Shown: positions 24,853 through 33,140, counted from the stretch's first letter. The stretch is DNA of 34,173 nt from an uncultured beta proteobacterium (GCA_903905735.1 CAIVHU010000134.1:1-34173); one strand, 5' to 3'. Program-made: numbers and translations. The notes: generated by a model not told the origin, from the sequence alone.

Positions 24853-24880
24853 TCGCCGGTTGTCCCATCCCCGTTTTTTG

Positions 24881-25675
24881 ATGACACAAACCACCAGACG
24901 CGTCCTGATCACCGGCGGTGCCCAGCGACTGGGTGCTCTGCTGACCCGCAGTTTCGCCACTGCCGGCTGGGAGGTGTGGTGCCACTACCAGCGCTCTGCC
25001 AGTGCGGCCGAACGCCTGCGCGACGACCTGCAGCAGCAGGGCTTGTCCATCCACACCATCATGGCCGATCTGGCCGATGAGGCCCAACGCCAGCAGATGA
25101 TGGCCCACATCGAGGCGCAGTCCGGGCCCTTGCACTGTCTGATCAACAACGCCTCAAGCTTTGAGCCCGACAGTGCCACAGACTTTGACATCCACGCCGC
25201 ACGCCAGCAACTTGAAGTCAACCTGCTGGCACCCATGGCGCTGTCGGCCTTGATGGCCCGGAGCATCCCGGCCAGCGGAACACCGGGCGAGCGCAGCATC
25301 ATTCATGTGCTGGATCAGAAGGTTTTCAATCTCAATCCAGACTATTTTTCTTACACCACCTCCAAGCTGGCGCTGGAGCGCCTGGTGGCGCTGCAGGCGC
25401 AGGCCCTTTCACCGCAACTGCGCGTGTGTGGCGTGGCCCCGGGCCTGATGTTCCTGAGCGGCCCGCAATCGCAAGACAACTTTGACCAGGCAAGCCGGAT
25501 CAACCTGATGCGCCGCCCGACCGACCCCGCGCAGGTGGCCGCGAGTTGCCTGTTTCTCGCCAACAACCCCTGTATCACCGGTGTGACGCTCACCGTGGAC
25601 AATGGCCAGCATCTGGTGCCGCTGCCGCGCGATGTGATGTTTGTTGTGCAAGACCTGCTGAAAGAGAGCCCATGA
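24881..25675 (+). CDS. SDR family pteridine reductase-like protein (second copy)
   Basis: A 264-residue FolM/PTR1-like reductase, clearly related to its left neighbour: TGGAQRLG (11-18), NNASSF (89-94), Asp 145 in VLDQK, Y158-x3-K162 in SYTTSK, and the C-terminal ITGVTLTVDNGQHL. It retains NNAS, which the first copy has lost. FolM in E. coli reduces dihydromonapterin and dihydrofolate. The start is ATG 24881; a TTG at 24860 is possible and neither has a good ribosome-binding site. The stop overlaps the folB-like start (ATGA, 25672-25675), which ties it to pterin metabolism. Confidence 0.88.
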   Translation: MTQTTRRVLITGGAQRLGALLTRSFATAGWEVWCHYQRSASAAERLRDDLQQQGLSIHTIMADLADEAQRQQMMAHIEAQSGPLHCLINNASSFEPDSATDFDIHAARQQLEVNLLAPMALSALMARSIPASGTPGERSIIHVLDQKVFNLNPDYFSYTTSKLALERLVALQAQALSPQLRVCGVAPGLMFLSGPQSQDNFDQASRINLMRRPTDPAQVAASCLFLANNPCITGVTLTVDNGQHLVPLPRDVMFVVQDLLKESP

Positions 25676-26070
25676 ATCCGATCGACCTGGCCACCTTGAG
25701 GCAGACCTGCCGCAAGTTGTTTTTGCGTGACCACGTCGTGGACGTGATGATCGGTGCCCATGATTTTGAAAAAACCGCACCCCAGCGCGTGATCTTCAAC
25801 GTTGAACTGTTCGTGCCCTACGCCTCCTCCACCCCGCAGGCGGACGAATTGACAGAAGTGGTGGACTACGACTTTGTTCGCGAGGTGATCCGTCGGCGCG
25901 TGAAGTCCGGGCACATCACACTGCAGGAAACACTGTGCGATGACCTCGCTGCCGAGTTGCTGGCGCACCCCCAGGTGGTCGCTGTGCAGCTGTCAAGCTG
26001 CAAGCCTGACGTCTACCCGGACTGCGCCGGCGTGGGTGTTGAAGTCTTTCGTGCCAAGCCACAGCCCTGA
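25672..26070 (+). CDS. folB: Dihydroneopterin aldolase-like protein (FolB)
   Basis: FolB cleaves dihydroneopterin to hydroxymethyl-dihydropterin in folate synthesis. The 132 residues show the tunnelling fold with the three family active-site positions: Glu 33 (AHDFEKTAPQ), Tyr 66 (VVDYDFVRE) and Lys 111 (SSCKPDVYPDCAGVGVEVF), plus the helix LQETLCDDLAAELL. An N-terminal extension of about 20 residues is unusual. ATG 25672 overlaps the SDR stop (ATGA); longer in-frame starts inside the SDR gene are not plausible. A second FolB-like gene follows after 12 bp, so one of the pair may act as epimerase (FolX). Confidence 0.88.
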   Translation: MNPIDLATLRQTCRKLFLRDHVVDVMIGAHDFEKTAPQRVIFNVELFVPYASSTPQADELTEVVDYDFVREVIRRRVKSGHITLQETLCDDLAAELLAHPQVVAVQLSSCKPDVYPDCAGVGVEVFRAKPQP

Positions 26071-26082
26071 TGCCCCCTCGCC

Positions 26083-26457
26083 ATGACCACCTACACCACC
26101 GGCCTGCAAACCCTGACGCTGATCGGCCTGCGCTTTGATGCCAATCTGGGCATTCTGGAAACCGAAAAAATCGCACCGCAGCCGATCCAGGTGGATGCCG
26201 AGCTCAATCTGGGCCAGCAGCCGCTGCTGCCGCACGACGACGACATCACGCACGTGCTGGATTACCGCAAAGTGCGCAAGATCATCATCGATGAGTGCAC
26301 CGCCGAACATGTCAACTTGCTCGAGTCGCTGATCGGCAAGCTGGCCAACCGGCTGATGCAGTTGCCCAACGTGAAGGGCGTGCGCGTCAAGATCGCCAAG
26401 CTGGAGATTTTTGCCGACTGCGAAGTCGCCATCCGCATGGAAACCGGGCAGTGGTAA
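26083..26457 (+). CDS. Second FolB/FolX-like protein
   Basis: A 124-residue member of the FolB fold. Tyr 61 ([12 protein letters not shown]), the Glu-rich LETEK segment and Lys 106 are retained. The usual KPGA-type loop reads [13 protein letters not shown], which is closer to E. coli FolX (dihydroneopterin triphosphate 2'-epimerase, where Lys-Leu occurs at the same place) than to FolB. A FolX-like role is therefore plausible, but this comes from memory of the sequences and no alignment was run. It lies 12 bp after the first folB-like gene and 10 bp before ttcA. Confidence 0.82.
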   Translation: MTTYTTGLQTLTLIGLRFDANLGILETEKIAPQPIQVDAELNLGQQPLLPHDDDITHVLDYRKVRKIIIDECTAEHVNLLESLIGKLANRLMQLPNVKGVRVKIAKLEIFADCEVAIRMETGQW

Positions 26458-26467
26458 AGGAAAACCT

Positions 26468-27478
26468 ATGACAAACCTCTGGACCGAATCTCCTGACAAC
26501 TGCGAAGCGTCCACCGGCTTGGCCGATGAGATCGCCACCGACCTCACCGCGCAGACACCAGACCCCAAGCCTCGCGCGCAGCCGTCCAGCCGCGAAGCCG
26601 CCCTGCGCGCCGCGCGCGAAGCCCACAAGCTCGAAAAACGCCTGTGCCGCCAGGTCGGCCAGGCCATCATCGACTTCAACATGATCGAGGAAGGTGACCG
26701 TGTGATGGTGTGTGTGAGTGGCGGCAAAGACAGCTTTGGTTTGCTGGACATTTTGATCAAGCTGCAAAAGCGCGCACCGATCCACTTTGACATCGTCGCC
26801 GTCAACCTCGACCAGAAGCAGCCCGGTTTTCCGGCGCACATCCTGCCCGACTACCTGGCCAAGCTCGGCATCGAATTCCACATCGAGACACAAGACACCT
26901 ACAGCATCGTTAAACAGGTGGTGCCAGAGGGCAAAACCATGTGCAGCCTGTGCAGCCGGTTACGCCGCGGCATTTTGTACCGCGTGGCCGACGAGCTCAA
27001 AATCACCAAGATCGCGCTGGGCCACCACCGCGACGACATGCTGCACACCTTCTTCCTGAACATGTTCTTTGCCGGCAAGCTCAAGGGCATGCCGCCCAAG
27101 CTGGTGAGCGATGACGGCGGCCACGTCGTGATCCGCCCGCTGGCCAATGTGGCCGAAAAGGACCTGATCGCCTGGGCAGATCATCGCCAGTTTCCGATCA
27201 TTCCGTGCAGCCTGTGCGGCAGCCAGGAGAATCTGCAGCGCCAGGAGATCAAGCGCATGATGCACCAGTGGGAGCGGCAATGGCCAGGGCGCACCGAGAC
27301 GATGTTCACTGCGCTGCAAAACGTCGTGCCTTCGCACCTGATGGACCGCAAGCGCCACGATTTTCAGAACATCCAGGTCACCGGACAGGCCGATGCGGAT
27401 GGCGACAAGGTGTTTGACGAAGAACAATTTCCCTCGGCCGTGCGACCCGGCATTCCCTTGGTGGCATCCACTTTTTAA
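26468..27478 (+). CDS. ttcA: tRNA 2-thiocytidine synthetase TtcA
   Basis: TtcA adds sulfur to C32 of certain tRNAs using ATP and a [4Fe-4S] cluster. The 336 residues (311 in E. coli) have the PP-loop [15 protein letters not shown], the first Cys pair in [15 protein letters not shown], the second in [14 protein letters not shown], and [17 protein letters not shown]. The N-terminal 45 residues are a variable, charged extension. ATG 26468 has AAGGA upstream; an in-frame ATG at 26411 lies inside the previous gene. Repeat copy B begins five bases after the stop. Confidence 0.97.
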   Translation: MTNLWTESPDNCEASTGLADEIATDLTAQTPDPKPRAQPSSREAALRAAREAHKLEKRLCRQVGQAIIDFNMIEEGDRVMVCVSGGKDSFGLLDILIKLQKRAPIHFDIVAVNLDQKQPGFPAHILPDYLAKLGIEFHIETQDTYSIVKQVVPEGKTMCSLCSRLRRGILYRVADELKITKIALGHHRDDMLHTFFLNMFFAGKLKGMPPKLVSDDGGHVVIRPLANVAEKDLIAWADHRQFPIIPCSLCGSQENLQRQEIKRMMHQWERQWPGRTETMFTALQNVVPSHLMDRKRHDFQNIQVTGQADADGDKVFDEEQFPSAVRPGIPLVASTF

Positions 27479-27482
27479 ACAT

Positions 27483-27540
27483 AAAATTGGCCTCAAGCCC
27501 TTATGTATAAAACACTAACAGCTCTCTTTTTAATAGTAAT
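27483..27540 (+). repeat. Dispersed repeat copy B, start of DUF4136 gene
   Basis: This 58-bp copy runs from just after the ttcA stop into the next gene. It shares GGCCTCAAGCCCTTAT exactly with copy C (27489-27504 and 32011-32026) and overall 43 of 58 positions by hand count; against copy A 42 of 58 match. The ATG of the DUF4136 gene is bases 21-23 of the repeat, the same place as an in-frame ATG in copy A. Confidence 0.85.
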
Positions 27541-28087
27541 CTTGCTCACCGGCTGCAGCGGTATGCGGCTGGTGGACAGCCAAGTCAACGCCTTTGCGCC
27601 TGCCCCTGTGCCTGCGGGCAGCCGTTACCGGTTCGAGCGCCTGCCCTCGCAGCAAATTCACCCTGAAGCCCAGACGCAATTGGAGGCCATGGCCGAGAAA
27701 GCCCTGGCCAAGGTCGGTTTGACGCGCGACGACGGTGCGGCCCGTTACAGCGTGCAGGTGTCGGCCACCCAGCGTGCAGAGCAGACCGTGCTCGACCGCC
27801 CTGCCCTGGGATGGAATCTGGGCTGGATGATGGGCAACGGCGGAATAGCTGTCGGTGGTGGCGGCCTGTTTCCAGGCTTGGACGCACGCACCAACTACTG
27901 GCGCGAAGTGGGCCTGATCATCCGGGAGCGGGCCACCCAGGCGGTGGTGTTTGAGTCGCGTGCCACCCATGACGGCCCTTGGTCTGACAGCAACGCGATC
28001 TTGCCCGCCATGCTGGATGCCGCTCTGCAGGGCTTTCCCAACCCGCCAGCGGGAGAGCGCCGCGTCAATATCGAGATTCCCCGCTGA
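27503..28087 (+). CDS. DUF4136-type lipoprotein
   Basis: A 194-residue predicted lipoprotein of unknown function. The signal peptide MYKTLTALFLIVILLTGC has a good lipobox (LTGC, Cys 18). The mature part has the DUF4136 pattern: RYRFERLPSQQ near the start, a helical stretch AQTQLEAMAEKALAKVGLTR, a Gly-rich segment (GNGGIAVGGGGLFPG), and a late strand EVGLIIRERATQAVVFESRA. The first 12 codons lie inside repeat copy B, and there is no Shine-Dalgarno sequence before the ATG because the repeat occupies that place. How translation starts is unclear. The protein probably faces the periplasm on the outer or inner membrane. Confidence 0.85.
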   Translation: MYKTLTALFLIVILLTGCSGMRLVDSQVNAFAPAPVPAGSRYRFERLPSQQIHPEAQTQLEAMAEKALAKVGLTRDDGAARYSVQVSATQRAEQTVLDRPALGWNLGWMMGNGGIAVGGGGLFPGLDARTNYWREVGLIIRERATQAVVFESRATHDGPWSDSNAILPAMLDAALQGFPNPPAGERRVNIEIPR

Positions 28088-28211
28088 TTGTTGCCTGTTG
28101 CGGCGCACAATTTGCCCTCCAGGGCAGTGATTCGTTTGTATGATGGTGACCACTCGAAAAATCAGTCGTAAATAGGTATCTCCCGCGTGTTCACTGCGTT
28201 TTTCACCCCTC

Positions 28212-29531
28212 ATGGAAGAAACCCGCTCCGAAGTTATTGACATCGATCGCCTGCAGCCCGGCATGTACATCGAGCTTGATCTGGGCTGGATGGCGCATCC
28301 GTTTCCCACCGGCAGCTTCAAGATCACGTCTGACAAACAGATCGAGATCATTCGCGGCCTCGGGCGCAAGCAGATTCGTTACGTCCCCAGCAAAAGCGAC
28401 CCGCCGCAAGCGGTGGATGCGTCCAGCACCGCAACGGCTGCGCCGGCGGGCACCGAAGCGTCCCAGGCTCAGGCAGCTGCCAGCCAGCAACGCGCCCAAC
28501 GCCTCGCCCTTGAACAACAGTTGCGCCAGCAACGTACCAAACAACTGGCCACGCAGCAGCGTGACCTGGCGGTGTGCGAGCGCCGTTTCGGCCAGACGGT
28601 GCGCCAGTACAAACAAGCCGTCGAGCAGGTTCACAGCCAACCCCGTGAGGTGATGGCGCAGTGCCAGACGCTGGTGAGCGGCTACGTGGCGGAGATGCTC
28701 GACACGGGTGAGTCCTGTATCCGCCTGCTCTCGGACGGTATGGGCGACAAGCTGGCCATGCACCCGGTGAACATCAGCATCATCTCGCTGCTGCTGGGCA
28801 AGCAGTTGGGCCTGAACGCTGCTGACATGACTGACCTGGGTCTGGCGGCGTTTTTGCACGACATCGGCAAACTGGAGCTGCCAGACCGTGTGCACTGGCT
28901 GGAAGATGGTTTTACAGCGCATGAGCTCAAAGCCTACCAGGAGCATGTCGCGAAAGGGGTGCTGCTTGGCAAGCACATGGCACTGCCGACTGGCACCCTG
29001 CTGGCCATCGCGCAGCACCACGAAATGGTCGATGGCAGCGGGTTCCCGGTGCGCCTCAAGGGCGACGCCATGACGCTGCCTGCCAAGATCCTGTCGCTGG
29101 TCAACCGCTACGAAAACCTCTGCAACCCCGCCCGCCCAAGTGCTGCCGTCACCCCGCATGAGGCCCTGGCACTGATCTTTGCGCAGTTTAAAACCCGCTT
29201 TGATGCCACGGTGCTGGGCGGCTTCATCCGCATGATGGGCGTGTATCCGCCGGGCTCGGTGGTGCAACTCAGTGACGAGCGCTATGGCATGGTGGTGTCG
29301 GTCAACTCCGCTCGTCCCCTCAAACCGAACCTGATCGTTTTTGATGCCAAAGTGCCCAAGCACGAGGCCCTGATTCTGGACCTGGAAACTGCGCCCGACC
29401 TGGGCATCAAACGCAGCCTCAAACCCGCTGCTTTGCCGCGTGCCGCGCTGGACTATTTGTCACCACGCCAGCGCATGTGCTACTTTTTTGAACGCGCCGT
29501 CGACGCGCCCCCGCCTGAAGGTTCGCCATGA
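28212..29531 (+). CDS. DUF3391/HD-GYP-type protein
   Basis: HD-GYP proteins hydrolyse cyclic-di-GMP. The 439 residues have a DUF3391-like N-terminus (IDIDRLQPGMYIELDLGW), a Gln/Ala-rich probable coiled coil (about 80-140), and an HD-GYP domain (about 165-350) with HDIGK (216-220) and HHEMVDGSGFP (269-279; Phe replaces Tyr of GYP). The later metal-binding Asp of the usual AD-x-(Y/F)-DAL segment is Asn 298 in VNRYENL. Catalytic activity is likely reduced or altered, though such variants form a recognised subgroup. The stop overlaps the next gene by ATGA (29528-29531), pairing it with a GGDEF-EAL protein. The 124-bp gap before it shows no clear promoter. Confidence 0.9.
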   Translation: MEETRSEVIDIDRLQPGMYIELDLGWMAHPFPTGSFKITSDKQIEIIRGLGRKQIRYVPSKSDPPQAVDASSTATAAPAGTEASQAQAAASQQRAQRLALEQQLRQQRTKQLATQQRDLAVCERRFGQTVRQYKQAVEQVHSQPREVMAQCQTLVSGYVAEMLDTGESCIRLLSDGMGDKLAMHPVNISIISLLLGKQLGLNAADMTDLGLAAFLHDIGKLELPDRVHWLEDGFTAHELKAYQEHVAKGVLLGKHMALPTGTLLAIAQHHEMVDGSGFPVRLKGDAMTLPAKILSLVNRYENLCNPARPSAAVTPHEALALIFAQFKTRFDATVLGGFIRMMGVYPPGSVVQLSDERYGMVVSVNSARPLKPNLIVFDAKVPKHEALILDLETAPDLGIKRSLKPAALPRAALDYLSPRQRMCYFFERAVDAPPPEGSP

Positions 29532-31942
29532 CACGCGTCGTCTGGCGGCCGCTGATTGAAGGCTTGCTCGAATCCGTCTGGCTGGTGGACCCAGTGGACC
29601 TGCGCATTCTCGCCGTCAACCAGGCGGCGTGTGAGCTGCTGGGCCTGGAGCGGCAAGCCATGGTGGGCAAACCCGTCATCGAGCTCACCGCCACGCCGGA
29701 AGACCAGTTTTTCTGGGAAGACGTGGCCGCCGGGCTGACCGAGAGCATCCACTCGGAAACCCTGCTGCGCGGTGCCGATGGTGTCGCCGTCGAGGTGGAG
29801 CGCCGGGTCAGCCGGGTCTGGCCCGAGGCCGACCGCTCGGTGTATCTGGTGGGCATGCGCGACCTGCGCCAACAGCACAGCACTGAAGACGAGCTGGAAA
29901 AACTGGTGGCTGAACTGCGCGCCACGCTCGAATCCACCGCTGACGGCATTCTGGTCAGCGACCTGAGCGGCACCATCCGCAACTACAACCACCACTTTGC
30001 CGAGCTGTGGGCGGTGCCAGAGTCCTTGTTGCGCCAGCGCGATGACGCGGCCCTCTACGCCCACCTGGTCAGTCAGGTCAAAGATGTGGATCGCTACCGG
30101 CTGCGCCTGCAGGAGATGGCCGACAACCCCTTGCTGGAAACAACCGACGTGCTGGTGCTGGGCAGCGGGCGTGTGCTGGAGCGCGTGACCCGGCCGCAAT
30201 ACAGCCGTGGCCAGCCAACCGGGCGGGTGGCTTCGTTTCGCGACATCACGCATAACCTGACGGCCCAATCCCAGCTCAAATTGGCGGCCAAGGTATTTGA
30301 GTCCAGCCTGGAGGCGATCTTCATCACCAGCCCGGATTTTGTGATCCTCGCCATCAATCCGTCCTGCGAGAGCCTGATGCAATGCCCGCAGGGCAAACTG
30401 CTGGGCGCATCGGCAGAAGATGTGTTTTATGACCCGCAGGACCCCGAGTTGATGACCGGCATGCCGACCAGACTTCGGGAGCAGGGTTTCTGGCGCGGCC
30501 AGCTGTGGATCCGCCAGCAAGACCTCACCGCCTGCCCGGTGCAGATGTCCTGGGTGCTGCTGCGTGACGACGCGGGCCAGGTGACGCACAGCATTGGCTT
30601 CTTTCGCGACCTGACCGAGGAGCATGCAGCGCAAAAACGCATCGAGCAGCTCGCCTACAACGATGTGCTGACCGGCCTGCCCAACCGCCTGATGTTGTCA
30701 CAACGGGCTGAGTTTGCCCTGCGCGTGGCAGAGCGCAACGCCGACGAGTGCGGTGTGTTTTTCATCGACCTGGACCGTTTCAAGAACATCAACGACTCCA
30801 TGGGTCACACCTTTGGCGACCGGGTACTGGTGGAGGTGGCGCAGCGCCTGAAAGTCTGCCTGCGCGACACCGACACCCTGTGCCGCCTGGGCGGCGATGA
30901 ATTTGTGATCTTTTTGCAGGCGATTGACGCGCGCGGTGCCGAGATCCTGGCGCAGCGCATTCTGGAAGCTCTGGGCCAGACGCTGCGTATTGACGACATG
31001 CAGTTTTCGATCGGCTGCAGCATTGGCATCGCGCTGTACCCGGAAGACGGCAAAACGCTCGACACGCTGATCAAGTGCGCCGACACCGCCATGTATCTGG
31101 TCAAGGCGCGCGGCCGTGGCAGCTTTCGCTTTTACCAGCCGCAGATGAATGTGAACCTGCTATCGCACCTGAAAATGGACCACGCCATGCGTCAAGCCAT
31201 GGACAAGGGTCTGTTCCGGCTGCATTACCAGCCACAAATTTCGCTGGCCAACGGCAGCCTGCAGGGGGCCGAGGCGCTGATCCGCTGGTTTGACAACGAG
31301 CTGGGCAATGTGTCGCCGGGCATGTTCATCCCGCTGGCCGAAGAGTCGGGCTTCATCACCACCATTGGCACCTGGGTCCTGGAAGAGGCGGTGCGCCAGG
31401 CCACCTTATGGCAAAACCGGGGCACGCCGGTCACGGTGTCCATCAACGTATCGGCACTGCAGTTCCAGTTGCCCGATTTTGTCGAGACAGTAGCGGCGGT
31501 GATCAAAGTTGCCGGTCTGCAGCCGCATTTGCTGGAGCTGGAACTGACCGAGTCGATCCTGATCCAGGATGCCAACGAAACCCTGGGCCGCCTGCATGCC
31601 TTGGCCGCTCTGGGTGTGGCACTATCGATTGATGACTTTGGCACCGGCTATTCGAGCCTGGCGTACCTGAAGCGTTTTCCGATCTCCAAACTCAAGATTG
31701 ACCGCTCGTTTGTCACCGGCCTGCCCATTGATGAGAGCGACCGCGCCATCGTCAGTGCCACCATCGGCATGGCACGCGGGCTCAAACTCAAGGTGGTGGC
31801 CGAAGGCGTGGAAACGCCCGAGCAGCGCGACTACCTGGCCAGCCTGGGCTGCGAGTCTTTTCAGGGTTTTTTGTGCGCGCCGGGCCTGGCCGCCGACAAG
31901 TTTGAAGAACTCATCGCCAACTTGCCGCCCGGCGACATCTGA
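29528..31942 (+). CDS. PAS-GGDEF-EAL cyclic-di-GMP signalling protein
   Basis: An 804-residue protein with both cyclic-di-GMP synthase and phosphodiesterase domains. About residues 10-110, 125-245 and 250-365 look like three PAS-type sensor regions. The GGDEF domain (about 370-535) has intact GGDEF (455-459) and an RxxD inhibitory site (446-449). The EAL domain (about 550-800) has intact EAL (582-584), NVSALQF, ELTESIL, DDFGTGYSS (702-710), KIDRSFV and AEGVET, so phosphodiesterase activity is expected. No membrane segment is visible, so it should be cytoplasmic. It is translationally coupled to the HD-GYP gene, giving a two-gene cyclic-di-GMP unit in a motility region. Confidence 0.96.
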   Translation: MTRVVWRPLIEGLLESVWLVDPVDLRILAVNQAACELLGLERQAMVGKPVIELTATPEDQFFWEDVAAGLTESIHSETLLRGADGVAVEVERRVSRVWPEADRSVYLVGMRDLRQQHSTEDELEKLVAELRATLESTADGILVSDLSGTIRNYNHHFAELWAVPESLLRQRDDAALYAHLVSQVKDVDRYRLRLQEMADNPLLETTDVLVLGSGRVLERVTRPQYSRGQPTGRVASFRDITHNLTAQSQLKLAAKVFESSLEAIFITSPDFVILAINPSCESLMQCPQGKLLGASAEDVFYDPQDPELMTGMPTRLREQGFWRGQLWIRQQDLTACPVQMSWVLLRDDAGQVTHSIGFFRDLTEEHAAQKRIEQLAYNDVLTGLPNRLMLSQRAEFALRVAERNADECGVFFIDLDRFKNINDSMGHTFGDRVLVEVAQRLKVCLRDTDTLCRLGGDEFVIFLQAIDARGAEILAQRILEALGQTLRIDDMQFSIGCSIGIALYPEDGKTLDTLIKCADTAMYLVKARGRGSFRFYQPQMNVNLLSHLKMDHAMRQAMDKGLFRLHYQPQISLANGSLQGAEALIRWFDNELGNVSPGMFIPLAEESGFITTIGTWVLEEAVRQATLWQNRGTPVTVSINVSALQFQLPDFVETVAAVIKVAGLQPHLLELELTESILIQDANETLGRLHALAALGVALSIDDFGTGYSSLAYLKRFPISKLKIDRSFVTGLPIDESDRAIVSATIGMARGLKLKVVAEGVETPEQRDYLASLGCESFQGFLCAPGLAADKFEELIANLPPGDI

Positions 31943-32004
31943 CCCCCCGAGTTTGAAATGCCGACGACACCGGGATCTGCGTCACCCGTTACAATCTTAT
32001 AAGA

Positions 32005-32062
32005 AGAATAGGCCTCAAGCCCTTATATCAAAAGGGCCAACAGCTCTACTTTAAATAGCATC
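32005..32062 (+). repeat. Dispersed repeat copy C, before the phosphatase gene
   Basis: The third copy of the 58-bp element lies in the 140-bp gap between the GGDEF-EAL gene and the histidine phosphatase gene. The right part reads AACAGCTCTAC...ATAGCATC. The position that is ATG in copies A and B is ATA here, so no protein starts in it. It ends 20 bases before the next ATG and may affect the leader RNA. Confidence 0.8.
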
Positions 32063-32082
32063 ATCCTGTACTGTACCGTCCC

Positions 32083-32721
32083 ATGCAAGCCACCCGCATC
32101 ATCGCCATACGCCACGGAGAAACCGCCTGGAATGTGGCTACCCGCCTGCAGGGCCACCTGGACATTCCGCTCAATGCCATGGGACGCTGGCAAGCCGGGC
32201 AGGTAGCGCGGGCGCTGGCTGATGAACCCATCGATGCCATTTACGCCAGCGACCTGCTGCGTGCCTGGCAAACCGCGCAGGCGATTGCCGAAGTCGCCGC
32301 CTGCCCTTTGAGCGCAGATACCGGCCTGCGCGAACGCGGCTTTGGTGAGTTTGAGGGCATGACCTACGCCGAGATCGAAGCCACCTGGCCCGAGATGTCT
32401 CTGCAGTGGCGCAAGCGTGTGCCCGATTGGGCACCACTTGGCGGCGAGTCGCTGGTGACGATGCGTGAGCGCGTGCTGACCACGGCCAGCCGTCTGGCAG
32501 CGCAGCACCTGGGTGGCCAGATCGTGCTGGTGGCGCACGGCGGCGTGATGGACATGCTCTACCGCCTGGCCACGGGTCAGGACGTGCAAGCCCCGCGCGC
32601 CTGGCACCTGGGCAACGCCGCCATCAACCGCCTGCTGTGGACCCCCGACGGTTTCACGCTGGTGGGTTGGGCCGACACCGGGCATCTGGAGCGCGACAGT
32701 CTGGATGAAACCAGCGCCTGA
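32083..32721 (+). CDS. Histidine phosphatase family protein (GpmB/CobC-like)
   Basis: A 212-residue member of the phosphoglycerate-mutase-like superfamily. The phosphohistidine motif IRHGETAWN (His 11) is intact, with Arg-Gln-rich LQGHLDIPLNAMGRWQA, the SDLLRAWQTA helix (second Arg), the acid ERGFGEFEG, and the second His in VLVAHGGVMDMLYRL. Annotated relatives act on small phosphate esters (phosphoglycerate, alpha-ribazole phosphate); the substrate cannot be told from the sequence. Repeat C lies in its leader. The last bases are followed by an A/T-rich run (AAAAACTTTTTTT) that may help termination. Confidence 0.93.
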   Translation: MQATRIIAIRHGETAWNVATRLQGHLDIPLNAMGRWQAGQVARALADEPIDAIYASDLLRAWQTAQAIAEVAACPLSADTGLRERGFGEFEGMTYAEIEATWPEMSLQWRKRVPDWAPLGGESLVTMRERVLTTASRLAAQHLGGQIVLVAHGGVMDMLYRLATGQDVQAPRAWHLGNAAINRLLWTPDGFTLVGWADTGHLERDSLDETSA

Positions 32722-32777
32722 GAAAAACTTTTTTTGGCGCTCAGTCTGAGCTAAGTCTGCACTCCTATTCTCCAAAT

Positions 32778-32795
32778 CACGCAAACATCTGCGTG
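32778..32795 (+). promoter_or_regulatory. Hairpin in the leader of the CopK-like gene
   Basis: CACGCA (32778-32783) and TGCGTG (32790-32795) form a perfect 6-bp stem with a 6-nt loop, ending 20 bases before the ATG and just before GGAGAA. It could be an operator or an mRNA element. A smaller palindrome, CTCAGTCTGAG, lies about 40 bases upstream. Function is unknown. Confidence 0.3.
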
Positions 32796-32815
32796 CAACC
32801 AAATGGAGAAATATC

Positions 32816-33118
32816 ATGTCTACCTTCACAAAATCTGCTCTCATCGCCACCGTCCTCGCCACAGCCAGTATCATGGCCAGCGCAGCCATTAGCCCCACCA
32901 CGCGCCTTGGTCCGCAGGGTGAACAACTCGTGGCACTGCAAGACGGCTCAACACTGCACATCTACAAAGACGGCCAAATGGCCGTGGAAAACGTCTTTGG
33001 TCGACCGACCCTCGTGGCGCCTAGTCAGCAGCTGCACGAGCGGAACGGCAACACCATCGCCATGAATACCGACGATATTGCTCGGTTGGAGGTGGAGCAA
33101 TTTCAGCAGTACCGCTAA
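32816..33118 (+). CDS. CopK-like small periplasmic protein
   Basis: A 100-residue secreted protein with a clear signal peptide (hydrophobic 8-22, likely cut at ASA-A, residue 23). The mature part follows the CopK pattern: LQDGSTLHIYKDGQMAVENVFGR, interrupted here for length after ENV, then an ERNGNTIAMNTDDIARLE segment matching the CopK RDGTKI...RL strand. CopK of Cupriavidus binds Cu(I) through several Met residues; only Met 55 and Met 83 remain in this mature sequence, so copper binding may be weaker or lost. A good GGAGAA ribosome-binding site precedes the ATG, and two strong hairpins follow the stop, so this is a single-gene unit. Confidence 0.75.
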   Translation: MSTFTKSALIATVLATASIMASAAISPTTRLGPQGEQLVALQDGSTLHIYKDGQMAVENVFGRPTLVAPSQQLHERNGNTIAMNTDDIARLEVEQFQQYR

Positions 33119-33140
33119 GTCAGCATGGTGATCACCCCGA

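Noticed and set aside
29480..30634. 384-codon minus-strand frame opposite the PAS-GGDEF-EAL gene
   Set aside because: The plus-strand protein has complete conserved domains; this is an antisense shadow.
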